64,000 bases of DNA from a candidate division TA06 bacterium (GTDB taxonomy: Bacteria > Hydrothermota > DG-26 > E44-bin18). The position numbers and the translations under genes are program-made. Of the stretch, positions 33,877-41,964 are shown piece after piece (positions within the stretch are counted from its first letter, which is position 1; the number at the start of each line of letters is the position of its first letter). The stretch is from NCBI GenBank assembly GCA_004376575.1, contig SOJN01000070.1, forward strand, positions 1-64,000, written 5' to 3'. The notes beneath the pieces are model-generated. The model was not told where the DNA came from. It did not search any database and saw only the letters and a list, made by a program, of their open reading frames with translations.

Positions 33877-35080
33877 TCCACTGACAATGGGCTACGACTG
33901 GGAGATGGCCGTCCTTAAGGAGGCGATGGAATCTGCTGGCGATGATGAGATAATAAGACTCTCAGACAGGATTAGAAATGCTCTTCCATGGTCAAGGGTT
34001 GGCGTTGACCTGGACCTCCTTGAGGCCAGACTGGGGACAGTCAAAAGGTGGGAGGAGCTGGTAGAGAAGAATACCGAATACATGGAAGTTGCGCGAAGGC
34101 TTGCCGCTAAGAAGAAGTACATTGTTCTTCCCATTGGTGCTCGTCCTACTGAGGAGATGCCAATCGGCTCACACATACATGTTGGAACGTGCACTGAGTT
34201 TGCCAGGGCAATGGCGCTCAAGAACAGGATGTTCCGCTTTGTACCTGTTTTCGTGGCAATAGCGGCGAACAGTCCGGTATATCGTTTCAGATCTGGTGAG
34301 TATAAAAGCTACAGAATATTCACGAATGCCGAGTGGTGTTCGAGACCACAACAGGCGTTCCATCCCAGGTTTAGCAGAGGAAGCTGGGGTGAGGACACAA
34401 CTGTGAAGGCATGGTGGAATAACACTATTGAATTGAGGTGCTGTGACAGCGCATCTGATGTGAACTTGATGTGCGAACTGACCGTACTTGCGGCAGGGGT
34501 GATGCATGCGCTCTCAAACAACCTGTACGTTGAAGCTATTGAATGCGATGGTGAGGACTTCTACTGGTCTGCGATAAACAGGTGGAAGGCGGCCAAGTAT
34601 GGACTACAGGCAAAACTCACGTGGGATGGACAAGAGAAGCCTGTCTCAGAGATAGCAAGGTCAATGATTGACATCGCCGAAGAGGGGATGTCAATTCTTG
34701 GCGCAAAAAAGTCTGACCTGATTCTCATCCGGAAGATGCTTAAAAAAAGGCAGACTCAAGCTGACTTCCTGATTGCCCTGCAGAAGTCAGACCCTAATCC
34801 TGACAGGCTTCTTAGAGCCATTGCCAATGTTTACGAGAAGGACCATGATGCATTCAAGAAGTATCTGGATATGGCACCAACGCTGCCTGCGCTCAAGCCT
34901 CTGAGCATGGAGGAGTTCTTGCTTTCGAAGATAACAAAAGAGGTACCCGCGTTTCAGCTTGCTATACACACTCCTCTTGTTCCCTATGATTTCGACAGAC
35001 TAATAGAAAAACTGGAGGATGAAGGAAAGATAAGGGTGGAGAAGGATGAGATATGGGGAAGGACGATGACCAGGCTGTAG
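33860..35080 (+). CDS. Carboxylate-amine ligase, glutamate-cysteine ligase GCS2-like
   Basis: A 406-residue protein of the glutamate-cysteine ligase type 2 (YbdK-like) superfamily. Landmarks: 'FDPLTMGYDWEMAVLKE' in place of the N-terminal 'GVEEE' acidic motif, 'MPIGSHIHVGT' (H-x-H), and 'NNTIELRCCDSASDVNLM' for the acidic strand. These enzymes form amide bonds between glutamate or other acids and amines using ATP. GGAGG precedes the ATG. It overlaps the previous gene by 17 bp. The exact substrates are unknown. Confidence 0.8.
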   Translation: MRPLFDPLTMGYDWEMAVLKEAMESAGDDEIIRLSDRIRNALPWSRVGVDLDLLEARLGTVKRWEELVEKNTEYMEVARRLAAKKKYIVLPIGARPTEEMPIGSHIHVGTCTEFARAMALKNRMFRFVPVFVAIAANSPVYRFRSGEYKSYRIFTNAEWCSRPQQAFHPRFSRGSWGEDTTVKAWWNNTIELRCCDSASDVNLMCELTVLAAGVMHALSNNLYVEAIECDGEDFYWSAINRWKAAKYGLQAKLTWDGQEKPVSEIARSMIDIAEEGMSILGAKKSDLILIRKMLKKRQTQADFLIALQKSDPNPDRLLRAIANVYEKDHDAFKKYLDMAPTLPALKPLSMEEFLLSKITKEVPAFQLAIHTPLVPYDFDRLIEKLEDEGKIRVEKDEIWGRTMTRL

Positions 35081-35097
35081 TCGCGCAGGACCAGAAA

Positions 35098-35245
35098 AGC
35101 CCCAAACTCCAAATCACAAATTCCAAGCTCGAAACAATAACCTAAATCCCAAATAACGGGCGGTTCTAGTTTGGAGCTTGAGATTTGGTTATTGGAATTT
35201 GTTTGTGGTTTGGAATTTGGTGGTTGGGATCTGTTTTAAGTTTGT
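35098..35245. repeat. CAAATCACAAAT repeat forming an imperfect inverted repeat
   Basis: Left part CAAACTCCAAATCACAAATTCCAAGC-like, right part of TTTGGAATTTGTTTGTGGTTTGG-like words: an imperfect hairpin of about 70-bp arms. A 34-bp segment around 35158-35190 is repeated in the other orientation near 39422-39455 with one mismatch. Confidence 0.65.
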
Positions 35246-35270
35246 GATTTGTTTGTAATGGTGAATTGTC

Positions 35271-35298
35271 TTGACTTGGCGTGTTGTGGTCATATAAT
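35271..35298 (+). promoter_or_regulatory. Promoter of the subtilase gene
   Basis: TTGACT (35271-35276), 16 bp, TATAAT (35293-35298), followed by AAGGAGG before the ATG at 35332. Confidence 0.75.
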
Positions 35299-35331
35299 GG
35301 GTTGCGATTTCACGTTCAAGGAGGCGTCAGA

Positions 35332-38244
35332 ATGTCGAAAAGCAAGTTACTGGTGGTATTTTTTGTTTCTATTGTTCTCCTGTCAATAGGTACGGTTTGG
35401 GGAGTCAGTAGGGCGGGCCATATGGGTAAGATTGATCCCGTCCTGAAAGAGAAACTGGCACGCATGGGTCCGAATTCTACTGTGCTCGTCTGGGTGATGT
35501 TCAAGGATAAGGGTGAAGGTGGTGCCTCGCTTTCAAGGGCGACTGAACTTGCTGAGCGCTACTTGAGTCCAGACACCTACAGAAGAAGAAGAGCGGCACT
35601 CAAGCGCGGTCGGGTCGTGCTCTATGATGACCTTCCTCTGTATGAAGATTACATTCGTGGAATAGAGGACAGGGGCGGTCGGCTCAGAGCGATGTCGAGA
35701 TGGCTCAATGCGGCAAGTTTCGTCATACCGGCCGGGCAGGTGGAGAAGGCCTCAAATCTGGAATATGTGAAAGACATCAGAGAGGTTGCCCTTTTCAAGA
35801 GTAGAGAGTACAGGAAAACCGTGTCCAGGAATGCACTTGGAGATGGGAAAAAGCGGAATGTGAAGCTGGTCGATTATGGTCCTTCTTATGAGCAGCTGAA
35901 CATCATAAACGTGACGAAGGTTCACGATGAATTGGGTTTTTTTGGAGAAGGGGCTAACATAGGCATTCTTGACACAGGGTTCAGAACTTCGATTAAGGCT
36001 ATAGAGCACGTCAATGTGCAGGCTGAGCACGACTTTCTTGGCGGTGACCAGATTCCATTCTACAGATCTTCTGGGCTGGGCAGCTGGGGCTCCGTTGGGA
36101 CGGTTAGCCAGCGGGTCAAGCTACTGGAGAACCTGGCGATGACTGTTGATGCTAGCGATACGATACACGCATTCTGGGAGGGAGATACGATAAGGTTCAC
36201 AGACGCAAGTGCCCGCGACATCTGGTACTCCAGAAGCAGCGATGGAGGTGTCACATGGGGTACGGTAGGCAACATATCTGCGAGCGCGGGACTCTCCAGA
36301 AGGCCCTCTGTTGTCGCATCTGACACAGTTTACCTTTTCTGGGAAGATGGGCTCGACACACTGCTGAATCTAGATGGAGACCAGGACATATTCATGGTGA
36401 AATGGTTCAATAATTCTGTTATTGACCGGAGAAACATATCGAACGACCTGACATGGTCTACATGGCCTTCCGCCTTCATCGTTCCAGGCTTCCCGGATAG
36501 GATTGACCTCGCATGGGTTGATAATGATTCGACCATAATGTACGCGAACTCGTCCAACTGGTCTAATACGTCCAATGTGTCCGGGACGACTGGACGGGTG
36601 TCACCCGCATCAATTGGAGTTGATGATTCAGGTTATATTCACATAGTCTGGTCAACTGAGCCAGATGGGGAGTTGATCCATGCAAGGTCCACAGACGGTG
36701 GGTCCAATTTCTCCTCTAATACCGTCCCGTCCAGTGGTTCGGAGGATCCGGTTCTTGTTGTCTCAGATTCCATTCTTCACCTTTTCTTCAGTGACTTCCC
36801 CAGCGCAGCCGTCGGTCAAGTCGTTTATATGCGTTCCACAGACCACGGTGCGAACTGGACTGGCACTTCTGTAATCTCTGGAGACCTTTCCCCATTTCTT
36901 GGTCGGGTGAGCGCCTCAGCCTCTGGCTCGAGAGTCGTCTGCGCATGGGAAAACAACAGAGTTATATATGTCAGGCGTTCAACAGATGACGGCCAGACCT
37001 GGGGAGTGACCGACTCTGTTGACCTTTCTTTCAGTTACGACCCCGTGGTTTACTCTTCAGGTCCTTGGGATTATCTTACCTTCAAGAGAAGAGGAGATGA
37101 CAATACTGATTGGGAGCCAGGTCAGGATGGCGACAGACAGCACTGGCACGGGACTGAGATGCTCTCCATAATGGGAGGTTTCAAACCAACCCAGTTGTTC
37201 GGCCCCGCCTTCAGGGCGAACTTCTTTTTGGCCAAAACAGAGAAGTACGTGAACATCAAGGGGTATCCTCACTTCTATGAGAAGCCCTGTGAGGAGGACA
37301 CGTGGATCGAGGGTCTGGAGTGGCTGGAGGCCCAGGGTGTGGACATAGTTTCCAGCAGCCTCGGCTACCCCGATCTCTACGAGTACTACAAGAGAGATGG
37401 AAAGACTGCTCTGGTAAGCCAGGCTGCGTACAAAGCATACAAGCTGGGAGTTCTGGTGGTGAGTGCCATAGGTAACGCCGCGAAGGATGATACTCTTGAG
37501 GCTGGTTCCCTCTATCCCCCTTCAGATGCAGATTCAATTGTTTCTGTGGGCGGCGTACTCCCGGACAGAAGGTGGCTTGGCCCTTATGAAGAGGGATACA
37601 GTTTCTACAGCTCCAAGGGTCCCTCTGCAGATGGAAGGAGAAAACCTGAGGTTGTGGCGCCGATTGAAGTCTACATGGTCAATCCGGCATACTCGGATTC
37701 TTTCTGGTACGGCGTCGGTACCTCTGGGGCAACCGCTCTGGTGGCAGGTGTGGCAGGGCTTCTTATTGAAGCACACCCCTCGTGGCGCGGTAGTCCAGAG
37801 AAGTTGCGCGATTGCTTGATGAACACTGCGACCATGCATAGCTCACCCAATGACACAATGGGATGGGGAATCGTGGACGCCTACAAGGCTATCAATTGTG
37901 AAGCCATTGAAGAGACTGAACCATTCAGACCAGACTCTCTTGGAAGGACTTTTCCGAACCCTGTTAGGGGAGACAGAGGATATGTGACCATAACCTTTCA
38001 TATCAGGAACCAGTCCATTCCGAGAATTCGCGTCTACACTATGTCCGGAGAGCTGGTTAGGAAGTGGGAAAAGGAGGACCTGGAAGGCCTGCTTAATGTT
38101 TCTTTTCCGATTTTGCCCGGGCGATATAAGATTGACTGGAATCTGAAAAACGAAGCCGGCAACGAAGTGGCAAGCGGGATTTACCTCGTCACCTTGCAGG
38201 GTTTCGCAACTACCAGCGCGAGAAAACTCGCGATAGTCCGTTAG
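35332..38244 (+). CDS. Secreted subtilisin-like protease with internal beta-propeller-like insert
   Basis: A 970-residue secreted protein with a signal peptide (to about residue 27). The start is chosen at 35332 with AAGGAGG. The S8 catalytic triad is complete: Asp214 ('GILDTGF'), His606 ('WHGTEM'), Ser798 ('GTSGAT'), with the oxyanion Asn in 'SAIGNAAKDD'. About 390 residues separate Asp from His, where about 30-40 is usual. The insert contains repeats of 'SSDGGVTWG', 'STDGGSNFSS' and 'STDDGQTWG' type, typical Asp-box (BNR/sialidase-like) turns, suggesting a beta-propeller. The C terminus ('GRTFPNPVRG...GLLNVSF...LPGRYKIDWNLKNEAGNEVASGIYLVTLQ') is a FlgD/T9SS-like Ig domain. It stands alone with its own promoter. 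Confidence 0.9.
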   Translation: MSKSKLLVVFFVSIVLLSIGTVWGVSRAGHMGKIDPVLKEKLARMGPNSTVLVWVMFKDKGEGGASLSRATELAERYLSPDTYRRRRAALKRGRVVLYDDLPLYEDYIRGIEDRGGRLRAMSRWLNAASFVIPAGQVEKASNLEYVKDIREVALFKSREYRKTVSRNALGDGKKRNVKLVDYGPSYEQLNIINVTKVHDELGFFGEGANIGILDTGFRTSIKAIEHVNVQAEHDFLGGDQIPFYRSSGLGSWGSVGTVSQRVKLLENLAMTVDASDTIHAFWEGDTIRFTDASARDIWYSRSSDGGVTWGTVGNISASAGLSRRPSVVASDTVYLFWEDGLDTLLNLDGDQDIFMVKWFNNSVIDRRNISNDLTWSTWPSAFIVPGFPDRIDLAWVDNDSTIMYANSSNWSNTSNVSGTTGRVSPASIGVDDSGYIHIVWSTEPDGELIHARSTDGGSNFSSNTVPSSGSEDPVLVVSDSILHLFFSDFPSAAVGQVVYMRSTDHGANWTGTSVISGDLSPFLGRVSASASGSRVVCAWENNRVIYVRRSTDDGQTWGVTDSVDLSFSYDPVVYSSGPWDYLTFKRRGDDNTDWEPGQDGDRQHWHGTEMLSIMGGFKPTQLFGPAFRANFFLAKTEKYVNIKGYPHFYEKPCEEDTWIEGLEWLEAQGVDIVSSSLGYPDLYEYYKRDGKTALVSQAAYKAYKLGVLVVSAIGNAAKDDTLEAGSLYPPSDADSIVSVGGVLPDRRWLGPYEEGYSFYSSKGPSADGRRKPEVVAPIEVYMVNPAYSDSFWYGVGTSGATALVAGVAGLLIEAHPSWRGSPEKLRDCLMNTATMHSSPNDTMGWGIVDAYKAINCEAIEETEPFRPDSLGRTFPNPVRGDRGYVTITFHIRNQSIPRIRVYTMSGELVRKWEKEDLEGLLNVSFPILPGRYKIDWNLKNEAGNEVASGIYLVTLQGFATTSARKLAIVR

Positions 38245-38302
38245 TAGCTTTCGAGAAGAAAACGATCCTTCCGGGGAGGACCCATACTCCCCATTTTTGC
38301 CC

Positions 38303-39367
38303 ATGATCTCAGTTCAAAAAGAAATAGAGAAGTGTTTCAAGTGTGGCATGTGCCGTGCTGTGTGTCCAGTGTTGGAAGCTGAGAATGTAGAAATAGTGAG
38401 TCCGAGGGCGAAGGTGGTCCTGTGTGAAGCAGTGGAGGCTGGTAGGATTGGATTCTCGAAAACAACTCTGGGCATTCTGGATATGTGTACCGGTTGCCAG
38501 GCATGCAGTTTGAACTGTCCGAGTGGAACCGACCCCTATGCCCTGGCAACTCTTGTCAGATTTGAAAACAAGAGGGCGAAGCCCGCATTGCTCGAACCTA
38601 CAGGCCCGGTCTCTTCTCTTCTGGTTCACGTTCTTTCAAATCCGCAGAAGAACCTGGATGGATTGAACAGAAGGAGACAGCGTGGTTCAGTTCGCGTAGG
38701 TTACTTCGTTGGCTGCGTAGAGGCAAACAGGCTCAGGGCGGTCCCGGAAAATGCTCTGACTATTCTGGAAAACCTTGGGATAACTGTTGGAGTTCCTGAA
38801 GACCAGGTATGCTGTGGCTGGCCATACATTCTTGTGGGCAGACTCGATTCAGCAAGGGAACTCGCGCTCAGGAACAAGAAGGCCTTTGAAGGTTTTGATG
38901 TTGTGCTGGCAAGTTGTCCTCACTGCATCACCACTCTGTCCAGAGAGTACGCATCCTTGCTCGGAATAGGGGCCTTCGGCAAGGTTGTCAAGGACGTACT
39001 TCGTTTTCTTGTGGAGAAAGATTTGGACAGACTGCTCACCTTAGAAGGGAATGCCCCACGGACTCTTTACAGCCACCCGTGCCGGATGGGAAGGGGAAAA
39101 GACAAGGATATGACTCACATCCTCTTTTTGAGGAAGCATCTGGGCAAGTCCTTAATTGAATTGGATGCCGAGCTCTGCTGTGGTGCGCCGCTTGAGTTGG
39201 TCTCGCCTGCCCTTGGCCGAACCATCTTTGAGAGGAAGATGGACAGAATCACACACTCAGGTAGTTCAGTGGTCAGGTCGGGGTGCCCTTTCTGCGTCCT
39301 GGCTATTGGCTCAGGCTTCGATACTCCGGCAAAACATGTGATGGAAGATATAAGAATAGCGACCTGA
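38303..39367 (+). CDS. (4Fe-4S)-binding protein with two CCG domains
   Basis: A 354-residue soluble iron-sulfur protein like GlcF/HdrD. Two ferredoxin-type motifs occur: 'CFKCGMCRAVC' (Cys 11, 14, 17, 21) and 'CTGCQACSLNC'. Two CCG-type half-motifs follow, 'CCGWPY' (with later 'SCPHCITTL') and 'CCGAPLEL' (with 'SGCPFCVLAI'). It likely carries electrons to or from an oxidoreductase partner not encoded in this window. The ATG lies at 38303; a TTG six bases earlier is possible, and the GGGGAGGA is further upstream than usual. Confidence 0.88.
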   Translation: MISVQKEIEKCFKCGMCRAVCPVLEAENVEIVSPRAKVVLCEAVEAGRIGFSKTTLGILDMCTGCQACSLNCPSGTDPYALATLVRFENKRAKPALLEPTGPVSSLLVHVLSNPQKNLDGLNRRRQRGSVRVGYFVGCVEANRLRAVPENALTILENLGITVGVPEDQVCCGWPYILVGRLDSARELALRNKKAFEGFDVVLASCPHCITTLSREYASLLGIGAFGKVVKDVLRFLVEKDLDRLLTLEGNAPRTLYSHPCRMGRGKDKDMTHILFLRKHLGKSLIELDAELCCGAPLELVSPALGRTIFERKMDRITHSGSSVVRSGCPFCVLAIGSGFDTPAKHVMEDIRIAT

Positions 39368-39371
39368 GCCT

Positions 39372-39535
39372 AGCATCAAATCACAAATTCCAAGCACCAA
39401 ATCACAAACAAATCGCAATAACCAAATCTCAAGCTCCAAACTAGAATCGCCCGTTGTCTGGGATTTGGGTCATCGGTTATTGGTCATTATTTGGAGATTG
39501 GAATTTGGTGCCTGGGATTTGCTTTCAGTTTGGGG
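39372..39535. repeat. CAAATCACAAAC repeat, second copy
   Basis: Composition and phrases match 35098-35245 and 22446-22580. Its left arm contains the reverse complement of 35158-35190 (one mismatch) at about 39422-39455, and it is itself an imperfect inverted repeat. Confidence 0.65.
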
Positions 39536-39707
39536 TTTATAGCGTGTGTCACTTTATTGTGTGTGAGTGTCACACTGACTTGCGGTTATCGGTCGGGGCT
39601 CATTTCGTTACAGGTGTAAGACTAAGCACACCAATCAGTTCCGGGCACAGATTTTCGTGGATGAGGGCATGAGAATTGCTGTAGACAGAAGTGACTGGAG
39701 GTACGAA

Positions 39708-40064
39708 ATGAAAGTTCTATTGGAAACAAAGTGTGGTATTTGCGGAAGAAAGAGGTTTGTCAGTCCGGAGGAACTGATCCATGAAGATCCCGACCAGAGG
39801 GTGAGAACACTCTACTGTATGGCGTGTGCAAACAATCTTAATGCCTGCGACCAATTGAGAGTGCTTGGCGGGCTGCTTTCCGCAGTGAGCAACAAGCGGA
39901 GGCATGTGAGTGCCGCTCTGCACACTGCCAGGATGCTCATGACCAGGCTGGAGAAGAAATATCCCTGGAAACTCAAGATTTCTGTCATTGCGCAGAAGCC
40001 GACCCGAACAAGGAGATGCTCTGCAACCATCTCGATAGGCAATAAGAGGATCATCCACATCTAG
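39708..40064 (+). CDS. Small protein with two CxxC pairs
   Basis: A 118-residue protein. 'CGICGRKRFV' (C9, C12) and 'CMACANNLNAC' form a zinc-ribbon-like unit in the first 45 residues; the rest is basic and helical. The ATG at 39708 has TGGAGGT six bases before it, preferred to the upstream start that lacks one. No family is recognised. It is isolated on both sides by repeats. Confidence 0.7.
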   Translation: MKVLLETKCGICGRKRFVSPEELIHEDPDQRVRTLYCMACANNLNACDQLRVLGGLLSAVSNKRRHVSAALHTARMLMTRLEKKYPWKLKISVIAQKPTRTRRCSATISIGNKRIIHI

Positions 40065-40658
40065 GGAGCTGCAGACCTGGTTGATGATAGAGAATTCGCT
40101 GATTCGGCCGGGCTTTGCGTGGGACTCCGCGAGGAAATGCGCTCCCTTGGACTACACCCGAAATTACGAAATTGAAGACCTTGCCTACCCACTCGAAAAT
40201 CGACCCGCCTACGTCCTACGTGACTTCGGCGGCAACCCCCACAATGACACTCCTTTTCTTTTGTGATGGGATTTAGGGAGAAGCAGATTCTTCGTCGCCT
40301 TCGGTTCCTTCAGAATAACAATTGTTAATTTGTCATCCTGGGCGAATGCGAAGGATCCGCTTTTGGGGTTTGGCTGTATAGCCATTAGCGATAAGCGCTC
40401 AAAAGGCAGATTCTTCCCCCCTTCGCCTAATCGGCTTCCCGCCTCCGCTGTCCCTAGCTCCGACGGGCTTGCGCAGCCCGACGAAGCCACTTGGGCGTAG
40501 TCGGGTCATCCTGCCTGTCCCGTTCCACGGGGAGCGAATGCGAAGGATCTGCTTTTGGGGTTTGGCTGTATAGCCATTAGCGATAAGCGTTCAAAAAGCA
40601 GATTCTTCGTCGCCACACTTCTCCTCCGTCGGCTCGGGCCGACGAAGGATCAAAAATG

Positions 40659-40689
40659 CCCCGTGTACCTCGCTTCGCGAGAAACGGGG
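40659..40689 (+). repeat. 31-bp palindromic repeat, copy 3 (inside another repeat)
   Basis: CCCCGTGTACCTCGC-TTC-GCGAGAAACGGGG. The 35 bp 40661-40695 interrupt a copy of the stem-loop repeat, whose uninterrupted version is at 270-345: AAAAATGCC joins TCGTC directly there. Confidence 0.8.
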
Positions 40690-40922
40690 CAGGGCTCGTC
40701 TTTTCTCTGGAAAAGCCGGGCCTTTTTGACTCCAGAATCTGCGCTGAGGAGATCCTTCGACTTTGTCCTTTGATGAATCTCCCCGCGACTTGGGTCGCGG
40801 TAACATAATGTAGCCCCCAAGTCATGCCTTGTTGCAGGCTAAGCCATGTACACCAGACAGTGACAGTTTGTGCCTTCCTATGCTGTTGTAAAATAGAGAC
40901 TTAGACAGGTGGCTAATTCGGG

Positions 40923-41021
40923 TTGGCGGCACGGAATTTGCTTTACTATGGTAGCGGACAGAAAAGGAGGATCGCCTATGGAGACTGGACTGGCCTAGAA
41001 GCTTCACTTGACAACCTCTAA
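40923..41021 (+). CDS. Possible 32-residue small protein
   Basis: An open frame from TTG (GGTGG 10 bases upstream) reading 'LAARNLLYYGSGQKRRIAYG' and then 'DWTGLEASLDNL'. It ends 10 bp before a strong terminator. It could equally be part of an RNA; the frame has no known family. Confidence 0.25.
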   Translation: MAARNLLYYGSGQKRRIAYGDWTGLEASLDNL

Positions 41022-41030
41022 CCTCTTGGG

Positions 41031-41076
41031 AACCTGCGGATCGAGACAATGGCTGTGACCGCAGGTTCTCTTTTTT
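41031..41076 (+). terminator. Strong intrinsic terminator
   Basis: Perfect 10-bp arms GAACCTGCGG and CCGCAGGTTC around a 19-base loop, then TCTTTTTT. It stands free, with no ordinary gene in the 950 bp upstream, which is why a small RNA or small protein upstream is suspected. Confidence 0.8.
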
Positions 41077-41098
41077 CCCCTGCGGGCTTAAACCCTGT

Positions 41099-41353
41099 AA
41101 CCACAGATTAGCACGGATTTTCACAAGATTATTTTTCTGGTTCGGTTTCAGCTTGGAAGACGTGTTTGAATCTGTGTTAATCTCGTGTAATCTCGTGGTT
41201 TCAGGTTTTCAATTTTGTAATTTCGGAACCACAGATTTCACAGATTACCACAAGATTATTCTTCTGGTTTGCGTTTAGCCATGAATATATAGTTTGAATC
41301 TGTGTTAATCTCGTGTAATCTCGTGGTTTCAGGTTTTCAATTTTGTAATTTCG
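41099..41353. repeat. Tandem 127-bp palindromic repeats
   Basis: Two units (41099-41226 and 41227-41353). Each runs from AACCACAGATT...CACAAGATTA to TTGAATCTGTGTTAATCTCGTG...GGTTTCAGG...TTTTGTAATTTCG and is an imperfect palindrome. Degenerate pieces lie near 7418 and 32328. Confidence 0.75.
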
Positions 41354-41469
41354 TCTTTCGTGTCGTGCAATCTCATGGTTCATCATTTCTCAACCCTGCA
41401 AGAGGAGACGGTTTAGGATTGCATTCCAGGTTGGAGATGATTAGAATCCGTTGAGATCATAATCGCGGA

Positions 41470-41844
41470 ATGCTTATGGATACTTCGAGATTTCTTAAGC
41501 TGGTTCAAGAGGCAATGGAAGAGCTGCCGGATGAGTTCAGGCAAGCGCTCAAGTACATTCACGTGGATGTTGAAGATTGGCCTGACCCTGAGCTGCTGGA
41601 GAGGTTGGGCTATGGCAAAGGAGCCCTGCTTCTGGGCTTATATCATGGGGTTCCTTTGACAAAGCGGAGAGGATGGTCTCTTCCAGGAATGCCTGATAGA
41701 ATAGTCATATACAAGGGTCCAATTGAGAAGGTCTGCTCAAGTGATGAGGAGATAAAGGAGAAAGTGCGTACTACTGTCTTGCATGAGATTGGCCACCTCT
41801 TTGGCCTTGATGATCAGAAATTGAAGGAGGATGGGTACGGTTGA
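41470..41844 (+). CDS. Small metallopeptidase-like protein (HExxH)
   Basis: A 124-residue soluble protein with the zinc-binding 'VLHEIGHLFGLDD' motif at about residues 103-115. It matches the minimal gluzincin/zincin family of about 120 residues (DUF1025-like) with 'YHGVPLTKRRGWS' and 'PDRIVIYKGPIE' upstream. No ribosome binding site is clear; ATG 41470 or 41476. The function is unknown; it may act on a small cytoplasmic substrate. Confidence 0.82.
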   Translation: MLMDTSRFLKLVQEAMEELPDEFRQALKYIHVDVEDWPDPELLERLGYGKGALLLGLYHGVPLTKRRGWSLPGMPDRIVIYKGPIEKVCSSDEEIKEKVRTTVLHEIGHLFGLDDQKLKEDGYG

Positions 41845-41964
41845 CTTTTCTACATTTTGCTCTGAGGCGCAAATAGACACAGCCTTCTGCTCGACTACTG
41901 ACTGCAGACCTCCAACTACTAGCTCCGAAGTACGAAGTCCAAATTGCTAAGTACGAAACAGCAC

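Larger units (their letters stand above)
40065..41469. repeat. Long intergenic region with several repeat families
   Basis: About 1.4 kb without a convincing ordinary gene. 40265-40440: GCAGATTCTTC/AGAATAACA elements. 40500-40735: a copy of the stem-loop repeat carrying the inserted 31-bp palindrome. 40786-40801: hairpin CGCGAC-TTGG-GTCGCG. 40850-41076: a possible small RNA or small gene ending in a strong terminator. 41099-41353: two tandem palindromic repeat units. Confidence 0.6.

Noticed and set aside
41031-41076. T-box or tmRNA near the terminator
   Set aside because: No GGGTGGNACCGCG antiterminator, no tRNA-like acceptor end and no tag-encoding region were seen.
41099-41353. Tandem repeats as a CRISPR array
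   Set aside because: Only two units of about 127 bp, each palindromic; no cas genes.
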